Positions 7,501-14,407 of a stretch of 19,076 nt of DNA are shown here, piece after piece. This stretch comes from an uncultured Oscillospiraceae bacterium (GTDB lineage: Bacteria > Bacillota > Clostridia > Oscillospirales > Acutalibacteraceae): NCBI GenBank assembly GCA_900552115.1, contig URYP01000037.1:1-19076 (forward strand). The letters run 5' to 3'. The notes beneath the pieces were generated by a model. It ran no database searches. It was not told the DNA's origin and saw only the letters and a program-made list of their open reading frames with translations. Numbering within the stretch: position 1 is the stretch's first letter; each line of letters begins with the position of its first letter. The translations under genes and the position numbers were made by a program.

Positions 7501-9631
7501 GCGCCAGCGCGTTGCCCTGCGCCTGTCCATTGTTGCAGGTCCACAGCACCGCCGGGGTGAGATCCTTAAACGATTCGATCTCCACCACACCGACGGTCTG
7601 CAAATGGCAGATGGTACGGGGGTTCAGCTCGGCAACGGTTTTCACCAGCACATTCTGGTTGTTCCACAGCGCAATATCCGTGCGGTCGGCGCCTTCAGCC
7701 GAGTTGACGCCGCCCATGCAGGCGATGACAACATCCGCTTCCCGAATGGTCTTTTTCTCGGCCTCTGTAAAAGAAACCGGCGACTCGTTGCTGCGGAACA
7801 CGACATACAGATCCCTCTTGTCGTAGCTGCCGTTGGAATTAAATCCGCTGATGGTTTTATAGGTCGAATTGGAGCCGGTCTTCTCGGTTTGCAAAGAGGC
7901 CAGCATGCCGCCGTCCGCGTTGCCATAATGCACTTCAATGTTTCCAAGCAGGCTCTGGTCGCCGCCGGCAATGCTAATCTGCACGTTGTTGGAATCCTTA
8001 ATGTCGACATTCTTGAACTCGATGACCGCATCGGGCTGGATGAACCGGAAGTTGTTGGTTCCCTCCAGCTCGCAGCCGGTATAGGACGACGCATCGGTGG
8101 GTTTCAGCACCACCTTAGAGCCATTCTCCTTAGTGATGGTGATCTCCGCCATGTTGCACATATACGCGTTGCTGCTGGCGGATTTGCCGGAAATATAGGT
8201 GATTTTGCTTTTATCGACAAATTTTTCCACACCCTGCTGAGGCGTCGACAGATTTTTGTCGCTCGGCGTACCGGAGTAGCCGCCCAGGACATTCTGCTGT
8301 GCCAGCGGGCCGACCATGACGACTTTCTGCATGGCGTTTTTGTCCAAAGGCAGGATAGGCGTATTATCCCCACTGCCTTTCGGCGCCTCATTTTTCATCA
8401 TGACAATGGTCTCGGTTGCCGAATCCTCAGCCAGCTTGACGTGATCGTCGCTTTCGATCTGCTTATCCCAGGAATAGTCGTCGCCGCGATAAGCGACTTT
8501 TTCGGTCGGATCAAACTCGCCGGTCTTCATACGGGCGGTAAAAATGCGGGTCAGAGCGCGGTCGATGGTATCCTCGTCCAGGATTCCGGCATTGACAGCC
8601 GCCACAGCCTTGTTCGGATAGGTATTGCCGCAGTCCATATCGCAGCCGGCGGCCAGACAAAGCGCCACCGAACCCTCTTCTGTTACATAGCCGTCAGCAT
8701 CCTCATATTTTTCATAACCGCTCAGCCCCCAGTCGGAGGGACGCCAATGATGGTTGGTCACAGCGGAAATAATCCGAATAGCGCCGCAATCGGACACGAC
8801 GAACCCGTCGAATCCGAACGTCTTGCGTAAAAGCGTATCCAGCAGATACGTATTGCCAGAGGACGGTACATGGTTCACCATGTTATAGGCGCTCATTACC
8901 GAATTAATATCGGTATTCTGAATGACGCCTTTGAACGACCGGGTAAAGTAGTCCCGCAGGTATACATTGGAAACCGACGAGCTGCCATTTTCTCGGTTAT
9001 ATTCACTGTTGTTGGCCGCGTAATGCTTTAAGGTAGAGATGACCTTGAGATAGGGCGTATTATCCGCCGCGCCCTGGTAGCCGTTGACAAAGCCGGTGGC
9101 AATTTGGGTGGTTAGATAGTTATCCTCGCCATAGCCCTCATGGTTGCGTCCCCAGCGGGGATCGCGGCTCATGTTGATGGTGGGGCACCAATAGGACAAA
9201 TCGCGCAGGCCCTTGTTGCTGTAAGCCCGTGCCTCATCGCCCGACGCGCTGCCGATTGCCTCAATCAGCGCCGGGTCCCAAGAGGCAGCCATGGCGATGG
9301 AATACGGGAACGACGTGGCAAACTGGCCCTCACCCTTTTTGGTGTTGGCCACGCCATGCAGGCCCTCGTTCCAATAACCATATTTGGGAATCCCCAGCCG
9401 GGGAATCGCCGGCGTGGAATTGCCCAGCTGTGACACCTTTTCGGTCAGCGTCAGGCGAGACACCAAATCGGCTGCCCGCTCCTCAAACGAATAATCGGTA
9501 TTCCAAAACAATGGCTTTTCCTCCTCGGCATCCGCCGTCGGCAAACCCGCTGTCAGCGGCAGGGCCAGTCCGCCCGCTGCCATAACGGCTGCCGAGCAAA
9601 TTGCCAGCAGTCTCTGTTTTGACTGTTGCAT
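4580..9631 (-). CDS. secreted multimodular GH3 glycoside hydrolase (beta-xylosidase type) with dockerin-like domain
   Basis: A 1683-residue exported enzyme, probably a beta-xylosidase or beta-glucosidase releasing terminal sugars from plant oligosaccharides. Modules in order: signal peptide (1 to about 37); GH3 barrel (about 45-375) with LKHYAANNSE at 201-210 and the nucleophile Asp281 in VVSDCGA; xylosidase-like AGCDMDCG at 328-335; GH3 second domain (about 400-770), interrupted at about 495-620 by a CBM6-like insertion and carrying AEGADR at 645-650; fibronectin-III-like domain (about 780-890); Big_2-like Ig domain (about 900-990); cadherin-like beta module (about 992-1067); unrecognised beta module A (1072-1222); FIVAR-like repeat (about 1236-1290); beta module B (about 1300-1473); two more FIVAR-like repeats (about 1476-1613); dockerin-like pair (1621-1680). 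The ATG at 9631 has GAGAGG eight bases upstream and begins a clear signal peptide; in-frame codons further upstream do not. It is a single-gene unit. Substrate specificity is inference. Confidence 0.93.
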   Translation of the reverse strand: MQQSKQRLLAICSAAVMAAGGLALPLTAGLPTADAEEEKPLFWNTDYSFEERAADLVSRLTLTEKVSQLGNSTPAIPRLGIPKYGYWNEGLHGVANTKKGEGQFATSFPYSIAMAASWDPALIEAIGSASGDEARAYSNKGLRDLSYWCPTINMSRDPRWGRNHEGYGEDNYLTTQIATGFVNGYQGAADNTPYLKVISTLKHYAANNSEYNRENGSSSVSNVYLRDYFTRSFKGVIQNTDINSVMSAYNMVNHVPSSGNTYLLDTLLRKTFGFDGFVVSDCGAIRIISAVTNHHWRPSDWGLSGYEKYEDADGYVTEEGSVALCLAAGCDMDCGNTYPNKAVAAVNAGILDEDTIDRALTRIFTARMKTGEFDPTEKVAYRGDDYSWDKQIESDDHVKLAEDSATETIVMMKNEAPKGSGDNTPILPLDKNAMQKVVMVGPLAQQNVLGGYSGTPSDKNLSTPQQGVEKFVDKSKITYISGKSASSNAYMCNMAEITITKENGSKVVLKPTDASSYTGCELEGTNNFRFIQPDAVIEFKNVDIKDSNNVQISIAGGDQSLLGNIEVHYGNADGGMLASLQTEKTGSNSTYKTISGFNSNGSYDKRDLYVVFRSNESPVSFTEAEKKTIREADVVIACMGGVNSAEGADRTDIALWNNQNVLVKTVAELNPRTICHLQTVGVVEIESFKDLTPAVLWTCNNGQAQGNALARVLFGDANPSAKLPFTWYAYNSELQTIDDYDLASKDYKNGGWTYQYFTGHTSYPFGYGLSYSQFEYSNLKLDTNTVTPDGTIKATVDVKNNSRTAGKEVVQLYVKSPLADGLLRPLKQLKAFEKVEIAAGETRTVPLTLDVSDCYFWNEDQQKNVYDQGTYTLFVGPSSDETAALKTTFTLSGERKEAISTVSATPSGTKLNAAKPGKTVTTDLAVTMQDDTFLDLKSGKATIRYESNRPQVATVDENGVVTPVGKGLATITVTVTVGDSTKSASYAVAVIDDLSLDDIQVNGQSLPGFSPAITEYYYPVTGNTVPTVTYDSKGAAVTESKATAVPGDTVITLTKGDQVVKYTIHFLQRSEEYVVASFSKMEGDYDTSKIPNKQLYADWKVSDQGIVNFNTHMLSDLHFRATVTLTKPDDSVSDAAAFGRGWIKLRSVDKNGENNYGWDIDKIGLNLKSGVNYIDIPLSLLNTNAKGNMDWTKVEKCIFVIASTEKLEAGYTMKLEDVKIVDSTQGGAREQLWTAIHDKFDTSRYTPESAQAYSTAYEEALKAVLDESLTDAQLQAKIKPLQDAKEHLEELVYYKETFKNFAKSYESLLTNDQGVTKNETMWANWTKTDNALMDVSDGRDKYRLQMTLKFSTKDGTIPPAEAWDKITIKLRSSMVAQKPGDEDSTNREHNYGWDLKPSMLNKADPFGNGSMAEVSGSGDTVKISIPLDAPSTNKRGIISWDDIREIICITTLNQTAQKTMKSYTMTIIDPVVVDMTYVNEQKATLKQSMDEKPNTQGVDAALVSAYEKALAEAKAVYNSDLSSPFTVYEAQKNLSAAIEAIKDAGGTVTVNKDALNALIAEAEKVDTAPYTQETVDAFEAALSAAKKISGDTGATQAQVNEALADLQEAKDGLKEKAKIVYGDIDGKDGVTAADALLALQAATKKITLSDAQQLAANVDGKDGVTATDALLILQHATKKIDKF

Positions 9632-9687
9632 GCTCTCATCCTCTCTTTTACTTTGATACTCCTTATCCAAACACGTTTTTGATTCGG

Positions 9688-9707
9688 ATACTTTCATAAA
9701 AAGTATA
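9688..9707 (-). promoter_or_regulatory. possible -10 box and operator dyad upstream of the GH3 gene
   Basis: A TATACT box on the minus strand (9702-9707) overlaps a perfect 7-bp inverted repeat, ATACTTT/AAAGTAT (9688-9694 and 9700-9706, five-base gap). No good -35 hexamer lies 17 bases upstream of the box, which would fit an activator- or repressor-controlled promoter. The regulator is unknown. Confidence 0.4.
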
Positions 9708-9788
9708 CTAAATCTCCTGTCCCTTAGCTATTCAAACGTTGCGTATTACCAGTCATAAATTGCAGATATCTCTTTTTGCCTAAAGCAC

Positions 9789-9825
9789 AAACCGCCGGAG
9801 GGCGCTTCATTCCCTCCGGCGGTTT
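9789..9825 (-). terminator. terminator of the DUF1015 gene
   Basis: The 14-bp arms AAACCGCCGGAGGG (9789-9802) and CCCTCCGGCGGTTT (9812-9825) form a strong GC stem with a nine-base loop. On the minus strand it ends in TTT and a T-rich stretch. It lies about 30 bases after the stop codon of the DUF1015 gene. Confidence 0.75.
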
Positions 9826-9854
9826 ACTATTACATCAGGTTGACCCGTCATCGG

Positions 9855-11132
9855 TCAATCCAGACTGTTCATGGTCAGGCCGGTAATCAGTTTGGGATAA
9901 AAATAAGTAGACTTCTGCGGCATTTTTTCCCCGGCGGCCGCCACATCGCGGATTTCCTCCACCCGGGTGGGATTCATCAGGAAGCATCCCTGGTAACGGC
10001 CCTCACGTACGCCCTTCACCGCTTCGTCCATAGAGCGGGTATAGGTCAGGTTCGTCTGGTTGGCCATGTTCTCTTTGTCAATGCCCATCAGCCGTTCCAA
10101 AATAAGCGTATGCAGCACATTAACGTCCAGTTGTCGAGAGACCGGCGAAACATCCGGCAGGAATATATCCATTACCGCTGGATCTTTCAACACCAGCATA
10201 GCCGCCGCATCGCCGCCGGTATACCAGCCAAACGCCTTTTGTCCCGCGTTATATGCCGCATCCAAGCGATCTTTGACCGCCTTTACCGGTACATCCCGCT
10301 CCACGTCGAACCAGGCTTCACAGGCGGTGGTAATCCGCTGCGCGTCGAACCCCGGAATATCCCGAATCAACCGATGGGTGGGAAATACTACCAGTCCGGG
10401 ATGGCTCAATTCCACCAGCATCATCATCACATAATCGGCGCCGGTACCCTTTGGAACACCCTGCCCATAGCAATAATCACGATACCGCAGCGCGGTCTCA
10501 TACCGATGGTGCCCGTCGGCTATGTAAAATTTCGTATCCCGCAGCTTCTTCTGTATGGCGGCGATCATCTCCGGGTCGGTCATGGCCCACAGGCGATGGA
10601 GCAGCCCGTCTTCATCCGTCATCTCGATCAACGGTTTCTCCCCGCGCGCGGCGTCGAGCAGGCGCTCCACTTCCCCGCTGTCTTCCCGGTAAAGCGAATA
10701 AATATGGCTGAAATTACTGTGCGTCGCCTTCATCAGCTGGAAACGGTCTTCCTTCGCCTTCGACAATGTGAATTCGTGCGGCAGTACAATTCCTTTGGAA
10801 AACTCCTCCAAATGCGTCTGCGCGATCAGGCCGCCGACCGTCCGGGTCTGCCCTTCCACCGTAAATTCAATATCGTAAATATAAAACGCCGCCTGGCCGT
10901 CCCGGCGAAGGATTCCCTCTTCCTGCCAGCGGCGCAGAGTTTCGCCGGCTGTCGCATACGGGTCCGCTCCATCACGAGGCAGCTCCAGCCGAATGATATT
11001 ATGGGGGTTTGCTTTCAGATAGGCCTGCCGCTGCTCCTCACTAATAATATCATAGGGCGGGCAGGTGAGTTCTTCAATGTGTCCCGCCTGTTCCGTAAAC
11101 CGCCAGGCGCCAAAAGGGCGAATGTCCGCCAT
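9855..11132 (-). CDS. DUF1015 family protein
   Basis: A 425-residue cytosolic protein recognised as the DUF1015/COG4198 family, whose biochemical role is not settled. The N-terminus has the family pattern ADIRPFGAWRF and LTCPPYDIISEEQ (residues 22-34). The most striking motif is FYIADGHHRYETA at 202-214. DGHHR-type motifs also occur in ParB/sulfiredoxin-fold proteins, including the ParB-like serine kinases, so an ATP-dependent small-molecule role is possible; this is inference. The ATG at 11132 follows AAGGAGG by nine bases. The gene lies about 60 bases downstream of the DegV gene, with a hairpin and T-tract of the DegV terminator just ahead of the ribosome site and no clear promoter of its own. 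A strong terminator follows. Confidence 0.88.
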   Translation of the reverse strand: MADIRPFGAWRFTEQAGHIEELTCPPYDIISEEQRQAYLKANPHNIIRLELPRDGADPYATAGETLRRWQEEGILRRDGQAAFYIYDIEFTVEGQTRTVGGLIAQTHLEEFSKGIVLPHEFTLSKAKEDRFQLMKATHSNFSHIYSLYREDSGEVERLLDAARGEKPLIEMTDEDGLLHRLWAMTDPEMIAAIQKKLRDTKFYIADGHHRYETALRYRDYCYGQGVPKGTGADYVMMMLVELSHPGLVVFPTHRLIRDIPGFDAQRITTACEAWFDVERDVPVKAVKDRLDAAYNAGQKAFGWYTGGDAAAMLVLKDPAVMDIFLPDVSPVSRQLDVNVLHTLILERLMGIDKENMANQTNLTYTRSMDEAVKGVREGRYQGCFLMNPTRVEEIRDVAAAGEKMPQKSTYFYPKLITGLTMNSLD

Positions 11133-11151
11133 AATATACGTCCTCCTTCAT

Positions 11152-11182
11152 AAAAACAGGCATATGGCTCGCCATATGCCTG
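11152..11182 (-). terminator. terminator or attenuator between the DegV and DUF1015 genes
   Basis: Arms CAGGCATATGGC (11157-11168) and GCCATATGCCTG (11171-11182) form a 12-bp stem, followed on the minus strand by TTTTTA. It ends just before the ribosome site of the DUF1015 gene. Confidence 0.8.
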
Positions 11183-11194
11183 TGCTCTATTGGT

Positions 11195-12064
11195 TTATCG
11201 ATGGTCTCCCAGGAAAAACAGCGCCAGGGTACCCGGGCCGGAATGGCTGCCGATAACCGTACCCACATAATTGATCAGGAAGGTTTTGCAGCCCAGTTCC
11301 TTTTCAATCATGGCCTGCAGCTTGAGAGCATCGGCTTCACAGTCGCCATGGCTGATAAAAACAGTCTGGTCTTTCACATTGTCCCAAACCGTTTCTTTCA
11401 TGCGCTTGAGCAGCGCCTCCAGCGATCCCTGCCGGCCGCGCGCTTTGCTGACCAGGATCAAATGACCTTCGTTATCGACATGGAGGATCGGTTTGATCCC
11501 GACCAGGGAGCCCAGGATCGCCGACGCCTTGGACACCCGGCCGCCCCGGTGCAGATGCATCAGGTCGTCGACCGTGAACCAGTGGCACAGGTTGAGCTTG
11601 TGCTCCTCCAGCCAGCGGGCGTTCTCCTCAAGGTCCATACCCGCCTTACGGTTCTCATCCGCGTAATAGACCAGCAGGCCTTCGCCCAGCGATGCGGCCA
11701 GTGTATCCACCACCACCAGGCGGCGTTCCGGATACTTCTCCCGCAGTTCTTTCGCGGCGCTTTCACAGGAGGCATACGTGCCGCTCAGTCCACTGGAAAA
11801 AGCCACGTGCAAAACGTCTTCTCCGGCCGCCAAAAACGGCTCGACAAAAGCGGTGAAGGCAAAGGAGTTCACCTGCATGGTGGTCGCCGGCACGCCGTCG
11901 CGCAGTTTGTTATAGAACTCCGGCAAAGACATTTGCACATCCGGGCCTTCGGTATATTCCTTTCCCTCCAGCATGAAGCCCAGACCAATACAGGCAATAT
12001 CATGCTCTTTCAAAAACGATTGGGGCAGATCGCTGGTGGAATCTGTTGTTATCCGATAACCCAT
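11195..12064 (-). CDS. DegV family fatty-acid-binding protein
   Basis: A 289-residue DegV/FakB-type protein. Family members bind a fatty acid and, where characterised, present it to the kinase FakA for phosphorylation so that exogenous fatty acids can enter phospholipids. Seen here: TTDSTSDLP at residues 6-14, AFSSGLSGTY at 88-97, a GGRVSKASAILGSLVGIKPIL stretch in the middle of the second half, and GSHSGPGTLALFF near the end, matching the usual fold. The TSQPS-like loop near residue 62 reads TTMQVN, a variant I cannot interpret. The ATG at 12064 is preceded by AGGAGG. A promoter lies 40-68 bases upstream and a hairpin follows the gene. No FakA-like kinase gene is in the window, so which DegV paralogue this is, and its ligand, are unknown. 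Confidence 0.93.
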   Translation of the reverse strand: MGYRITTDSTSDLPQSFLKEHDIACIGLGFMLEGKEYTEGPDVQMSLPEFYNKLRDGVPATTMQVNSFAFTAFVEPFLAAGEDVLHVAFSSGLSGTYASCESAAKELREKYPERRLVVVDTLAASLGEGLLVYYADENRKAGMDLEENARWLEEHKLNLCHWFTVDDLMHLHRGGRVSKASAILGSLVGIKPILHVDNEGHLILVSKARGRQGSLEALLKRMKETVWDNVKDQTVFISHGDCEADALKLQAMIEKELGCKTFLINYVGTVIGSHSGPGTLALFFLGDHR

Positions 12065-12103
12065 CCTTCATCCTCCTGTTCGCCAAGGCGTATTAATGAA
12101 TCT

Positions 12104-12132
12104 ATGTTACCGTATTTTACGGCCAGTGTCAA
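12104..12132 (-). promoter_or_regulatory. promoter of the DegV gene
   Basis: On the minus strand TTGACA (12127-12132) is followed after 17 bases by TAACAT (12104-12109). The -35 matches consensus exactly. It lies just after the stop codon of the upstream SGNH gene, so DegV can be expressed separately. Confidence 0.75.
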
Positions 12133-12164
12133 GATTTCGCCGCAAAAAAGCCCCCGGACCGCTG

Positions 12165-13028
12165 TTATCGCGACGCTTCGGCCGTTTCCGAGTGCCACCA
12201 CTCCTCATACAGGCCGGCCAGCCGTTCATGGCCCGTGCGGTTGGGATGAATAAAGTCAGACGACAGATAAACGGCGCCATGTCCGGCAAAGGCGGCGGCT
12301 ACGTCCAGAATACGCACCCGGTCGTATTTTTCCGCCGTTTCGCGGAGGGCGGCGTTGACTTTGTCGATCAGCGGAATGGCTACCGACAAGGATTCGCTGC
12401 GATCAAGGGGATTATACAGCGTCTGCACTACGATAAACGAATCTGGAAACAGGCGGGTCAGAGACTGCAAAACAGCGTCCAGGTTCTGTTTCATGCCGTC
12501 CACCGCCGCCGTATAGGCCGCTTTTCCCGACAGCTCCTTGGCTTTTTCCGCCAAAGAGTCCCACACGCTATGTGGTCCCTGTCCGTCTGTACCGGTAATC
12601 AGGCCCGCCAGCGTCACCATCAATTCCGCGTCACGCAGGAGAGGGCGCAGCACGTCGTTGCCGCCAGCCGACACGGCGATCACCTGCGGCTCTCCCACCC
12701 CTTCGGTCACGTCGTCCAATCGATTTACCAGGTCTTCGGTGGTCCATCCGCTCACCGCGTTGTTATGATATCCGTCGTCGGGCAGATTCCACGCCTTTTT
12801 TAACAAGGCTCCGAAACAGGCTTCGGAATCCACGCCGGTTTCTCCGTTCGTTTTGTCCATGTAGCCTTCCGCGATCGAATCCCCCACGATCAGCAGGGAC
12901 TCCGGCTGTACGGGCAGAGACGGTGCGCCGTTCGTTTTTACAGACCGGCAGCCGCCCATCGCCGTCACGGCTGTTACAGCAGTCAAGATAACCGCCGCCA
13001 GCCGCCGGCCCTTTTGGCGCAGCATCAT
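12165..13028 (-). CDS. SGNH/GDSL hydrolase lipoprotein
   Basis: A 287-residue esterase/acyl-hydrolase-like protein probably tethered outside the membrane. The N-terminus has Arg/Lys residues, a hydrophobic stretch (about 10-23) and AMGGC with Cys27 as a possible lipobox cysteine; Met at -3 is unusual, so lipidation is likely but not certain. The SGNH blocks are IVGDSIAEGY (Ser51 nucleophile), SGW near 93-95 (block II Gly), AGGND with Asn124 (block III), and DFIHPNRTGH with Asp258 and His261 (block V). The ATG at 13028 follows AGGAGG by eight bases; a second ATG is adjacent. It has its own promoter. A T-run at about 12144-12149 on the minus strand follows the gene, but I see no clear stem. The natural substrate is unknown; peptidoglycan or polysaccharide acetyl groups and lipids are options. 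Confidence 0.9.
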   Translation of the reverse strand: MMLRQKGRRLAAVILTAVTAVTAMGGCRSVKTNGAPSLPVQPESLLIVGDSIAEGYMDKTNGETGVDSEACFGALLKKAWNLPDDGYHNNAVSGWTTEDLVNRLDDVTEGVGEPQVIAVSAGGNDVLRPLLRDAELMVTLAGLITGTDGQGPHSVWDSLAEKAKELSGKAAYTAAVDGMKQNLDAVLQSLTRLFPDSFIVVQTLYNPLDRSESLSVAIPLIDKVNAALRETAEKYDRVRILDVAAAFAGHGAVYLSSDFIHPNRTGHERLAGLYEEWWHSETAEASR

Positions 13029-13082
13029 TCCCTTGTCCTCCTCTTGCAGAATCGGTCTCCACCGGCAAAGGGTCTTTTCTTT

Positions 13083-13111
13083 AGTATACCGCCCCTTCGG
13101 CGGAATATCAA
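13083..13111 (-). promoter_or_regulatory. promoter of the SGNH lipoprotein gene
   Basis: TTGATA (13106-13111) and TATACT (13083-13088) on the minus strand with a 17-base spacer. The GC-rich spacer contains the small inverted repeat CCGCC/GGCGG. Confidence 0.8.
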
Positions 13112-13140
13112 GAAATGTCCCCGCTGCGCATCTGAAAACA

Positions 13141-13180
13141 ATAAAAAGCGGCCGATACGCCCTCAGTTCGTATCGGCCGC
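13141..13180 (-). terminator. terminator of the G5/SleB hydrolase gene
   Basis: Arms GCGGCCGATACG (13148-13159) and CGTATCGGCCGC (13169-13180) form a perfect 12-bp stem with a nine-base loop. On the minus strand it is followed by TTTTTATTGTTTT. Confidence 0.92.
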
Positions 13181-13193
13181 CGTTTATTCGGTT

Positions 13194-14273
13194 TTATCTG
13201 TAGCAGAAATAGGTGATGGTACCGCCGCCCTCAATAGCCCGGTACACGCCGCTCCCCTGAGGGAAGCCCGCCTGGAACAATACGTTGGACGGGCAGCTCC
13301 ACTGGCCCTCCAACACTTCCCGGGCAATCCGGTAAGCGCGTTTCACCGCGTTTGAGGAGGTGTCCGTTCCCGCCGGGAACACGACGCCGTTCTGCCAAAT
13401 GCCGTAATACTGCCCGTGCTGGGTGAGAACGCCACGCACAGTGTTCGGGAACAAGCTGCTGCGCACGCGGTTCATCACAACACAACCAACCAGAGCGCGG
13501 TGTTCATCCGTCAGATAATCGCTGCCCGCCTCACGGTATATGGCAACCGCCAACGCGTAAACGTCATCCTCGGTATAGGAAGCATTGCCGCTGGACGCTC
13601 CCTTGGTCACCGCTGTCTGGGTCTGTGCTTTTGTAGCCGGGGCTACGTACGTGCCTTCGATTTTTTTCTGTTCTACAGCCTGCTTGACAACCTTGGTTTC
13701 CAGCAGATTGCTTTCCACCACTTCGCCGTCCACCAGGCGCTCCCGGAACGTCAGCGCCTGCTGACCCTCCTGGCCTTTCACCTCGATTTTGGAGGTGCCC
13801 TTTTTCATCGTCTTGTCATACGTGACAGCCGTTTTAAAGGGGATCGTTTCTGTTTTAATGGTATCCCGGTAGGTGACCCGCTGAACGGTTATCTCCATAT
13901 CCGGAACCAGCGCGTCGTCCAGGGACGCGGACACAATGTCGTCCTTGCCCAGCGTGACGCCTACTGTCTCCAACGCGGAACCGACGGTGCCGGAAGACAT
14001 CCGCAGCAGCGTGTACGCGCCGTCGGCGATGATCTTCACATCAAAGTCGGCCTGCATCTGCCGCGCCTGAGCGGGCAGATCCGCCTGTACCACATAGGGA
14101 TTGTTTTGCATGCTCAACACGACTTTGTCTGCCGGGACACCCGCCACCGCGTCCGCGGTAACCGATGCAAAGGCAACAACGCCTGCGCTTCCGACGGCCA
14201 ATACCGATGCTGCAAATCCTCTGTGGCTCACAATGCGCGCAACATTGGAGGCAATACGATATATGGTATCCAT
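13194..14273 (-). CDS. cell-wall hydrolase with DUF348, G5 and SleB/CwlJ domains
   Basis: A 359-residue envelope protein predicted to cut peptidoglycan. Order: a short N-terminus and a hydrophobic segment (about 20-45) acting as signal peptide or anchor; a single DUF348-like domain (about 77-125); a G5 domain (about 131-205; EIKGQEG-type core at 163-172 reads IEVKGQEGQQ); a flexible Thr/Ala/Ser linker (206-230); and a SleB/CwlJ-type Hydrolase_2 domain (about 234-359). The putative catalytic Glu248 lies in AIYREAGSD, followed by ALVGCVVMNRV, both family hallmarks. The enzyme class includes spore-cortex lytic enzymes, but the G5/DUF348 arrangement is more typical of vegetative cell-wall remodelling. 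The ATG at 14273 has AAAGGA six bases upstream. The gene is a single unit with a consensus promoter, a structured leader and a strong terminator. Confidence 0.92.
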   Translation of the reverse strand: MDTIYRIASNVARIVSHRGFAASVLAVGSAGVVAFASVTADAVAGVPADKVVLSMQNNPYVVQADLPAQARQMQADFDVKIIADGAYTLLRMSSGTVGSALETVGVTLGKDDIVSASLDDALVPDMEITVQRVTYRDTIKTETIPFKTAVTYDKTMKKGTSKIEVKGQEGQQALTFRERLVDGEVVESNLLETKVVKQAVEQKKIEGTYVAPATKAQTQTAVTKGASSGNASYTEDDVYALAVAIYREAGSDYLTDEHRALVGCVVMNRVRSSLFPNTVRGVLTQHGQYYGIWQNGVVFPAGTDTSSNAVKRAYRIAREVLEGQWSCPSNVLFQAGFPQGSGVYRAIEGGGTITYFCYR

Positions 14274-14280
14274 AAGCTAT

Positions 14281-14371
14281 CCTTTCCGTCGGGCAACCCG
14301 TAAAATTTGAGGGGGAGGGTTACCCGCTTCCAGCGGCGACCAAACGGTCACCGACCCGTAACGTGTCGGGT
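14281..14371 (-). promoter_or_regulatory. structured 5' leader of the cell-wall hydrolase gene
   Basis: About 100 bases separate the promoter from the start codon. In transcript order they can form three tandem hairpins: ACCCG/CGGGT (14367-14371 with 14354-14358); GGTGACC/GGTCGCC with a four-base loop (14346-14352 with 14335-14341, one G-U pair); and CGGGTAACCC/GGGTTGCCCG (14317-14326 with 14290-14299, one G-U pair, 17-base loop). The GGAAAGG ribosome site begins two or three bases after the last stem. I could not match it to a riboswitch class I know; the conserved c-di-AMP (ydaO) sequences are absent. Confidence 0.5.
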
Positions 14372-14378
14372 AGCTTGT

Positions 14379-14407
14379 ATTATACTCGGCAGTTCACACG
14401 CTGTCAA
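14379..14407 (-). promoter_or_regulatory. consensus promoter of the cell-wall hydrolase gene
   Basis: TTGACA (14402-14407), 17 bases, TATAAT (14379-14384) on the minus strand: a perfect match to the vegetative sigma-A consensus, implying strong growth-phase transcription. Confidence 0.92.

Noticed and set aside
7352..8830. Long open frames on the plus strand opposite the GH3 gene
   Set aside because: They are antisense to clearly recognised GH3 motifs and give arginine/histidine-rich, unrecognisable proteins.
9840..11153. Plus-strand open frame covering the whole DUF1015 gene
   Set aside because: The minus-strand frame has the family motifs and a strong ribosome site; this one has neither.
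14281..14371. c-di-AMP (ydaO) riboswitch before the cell-wall hydrolase
   Set aside because: The position fits, but the conserved sequences of that class are not present and the leader is short for it.
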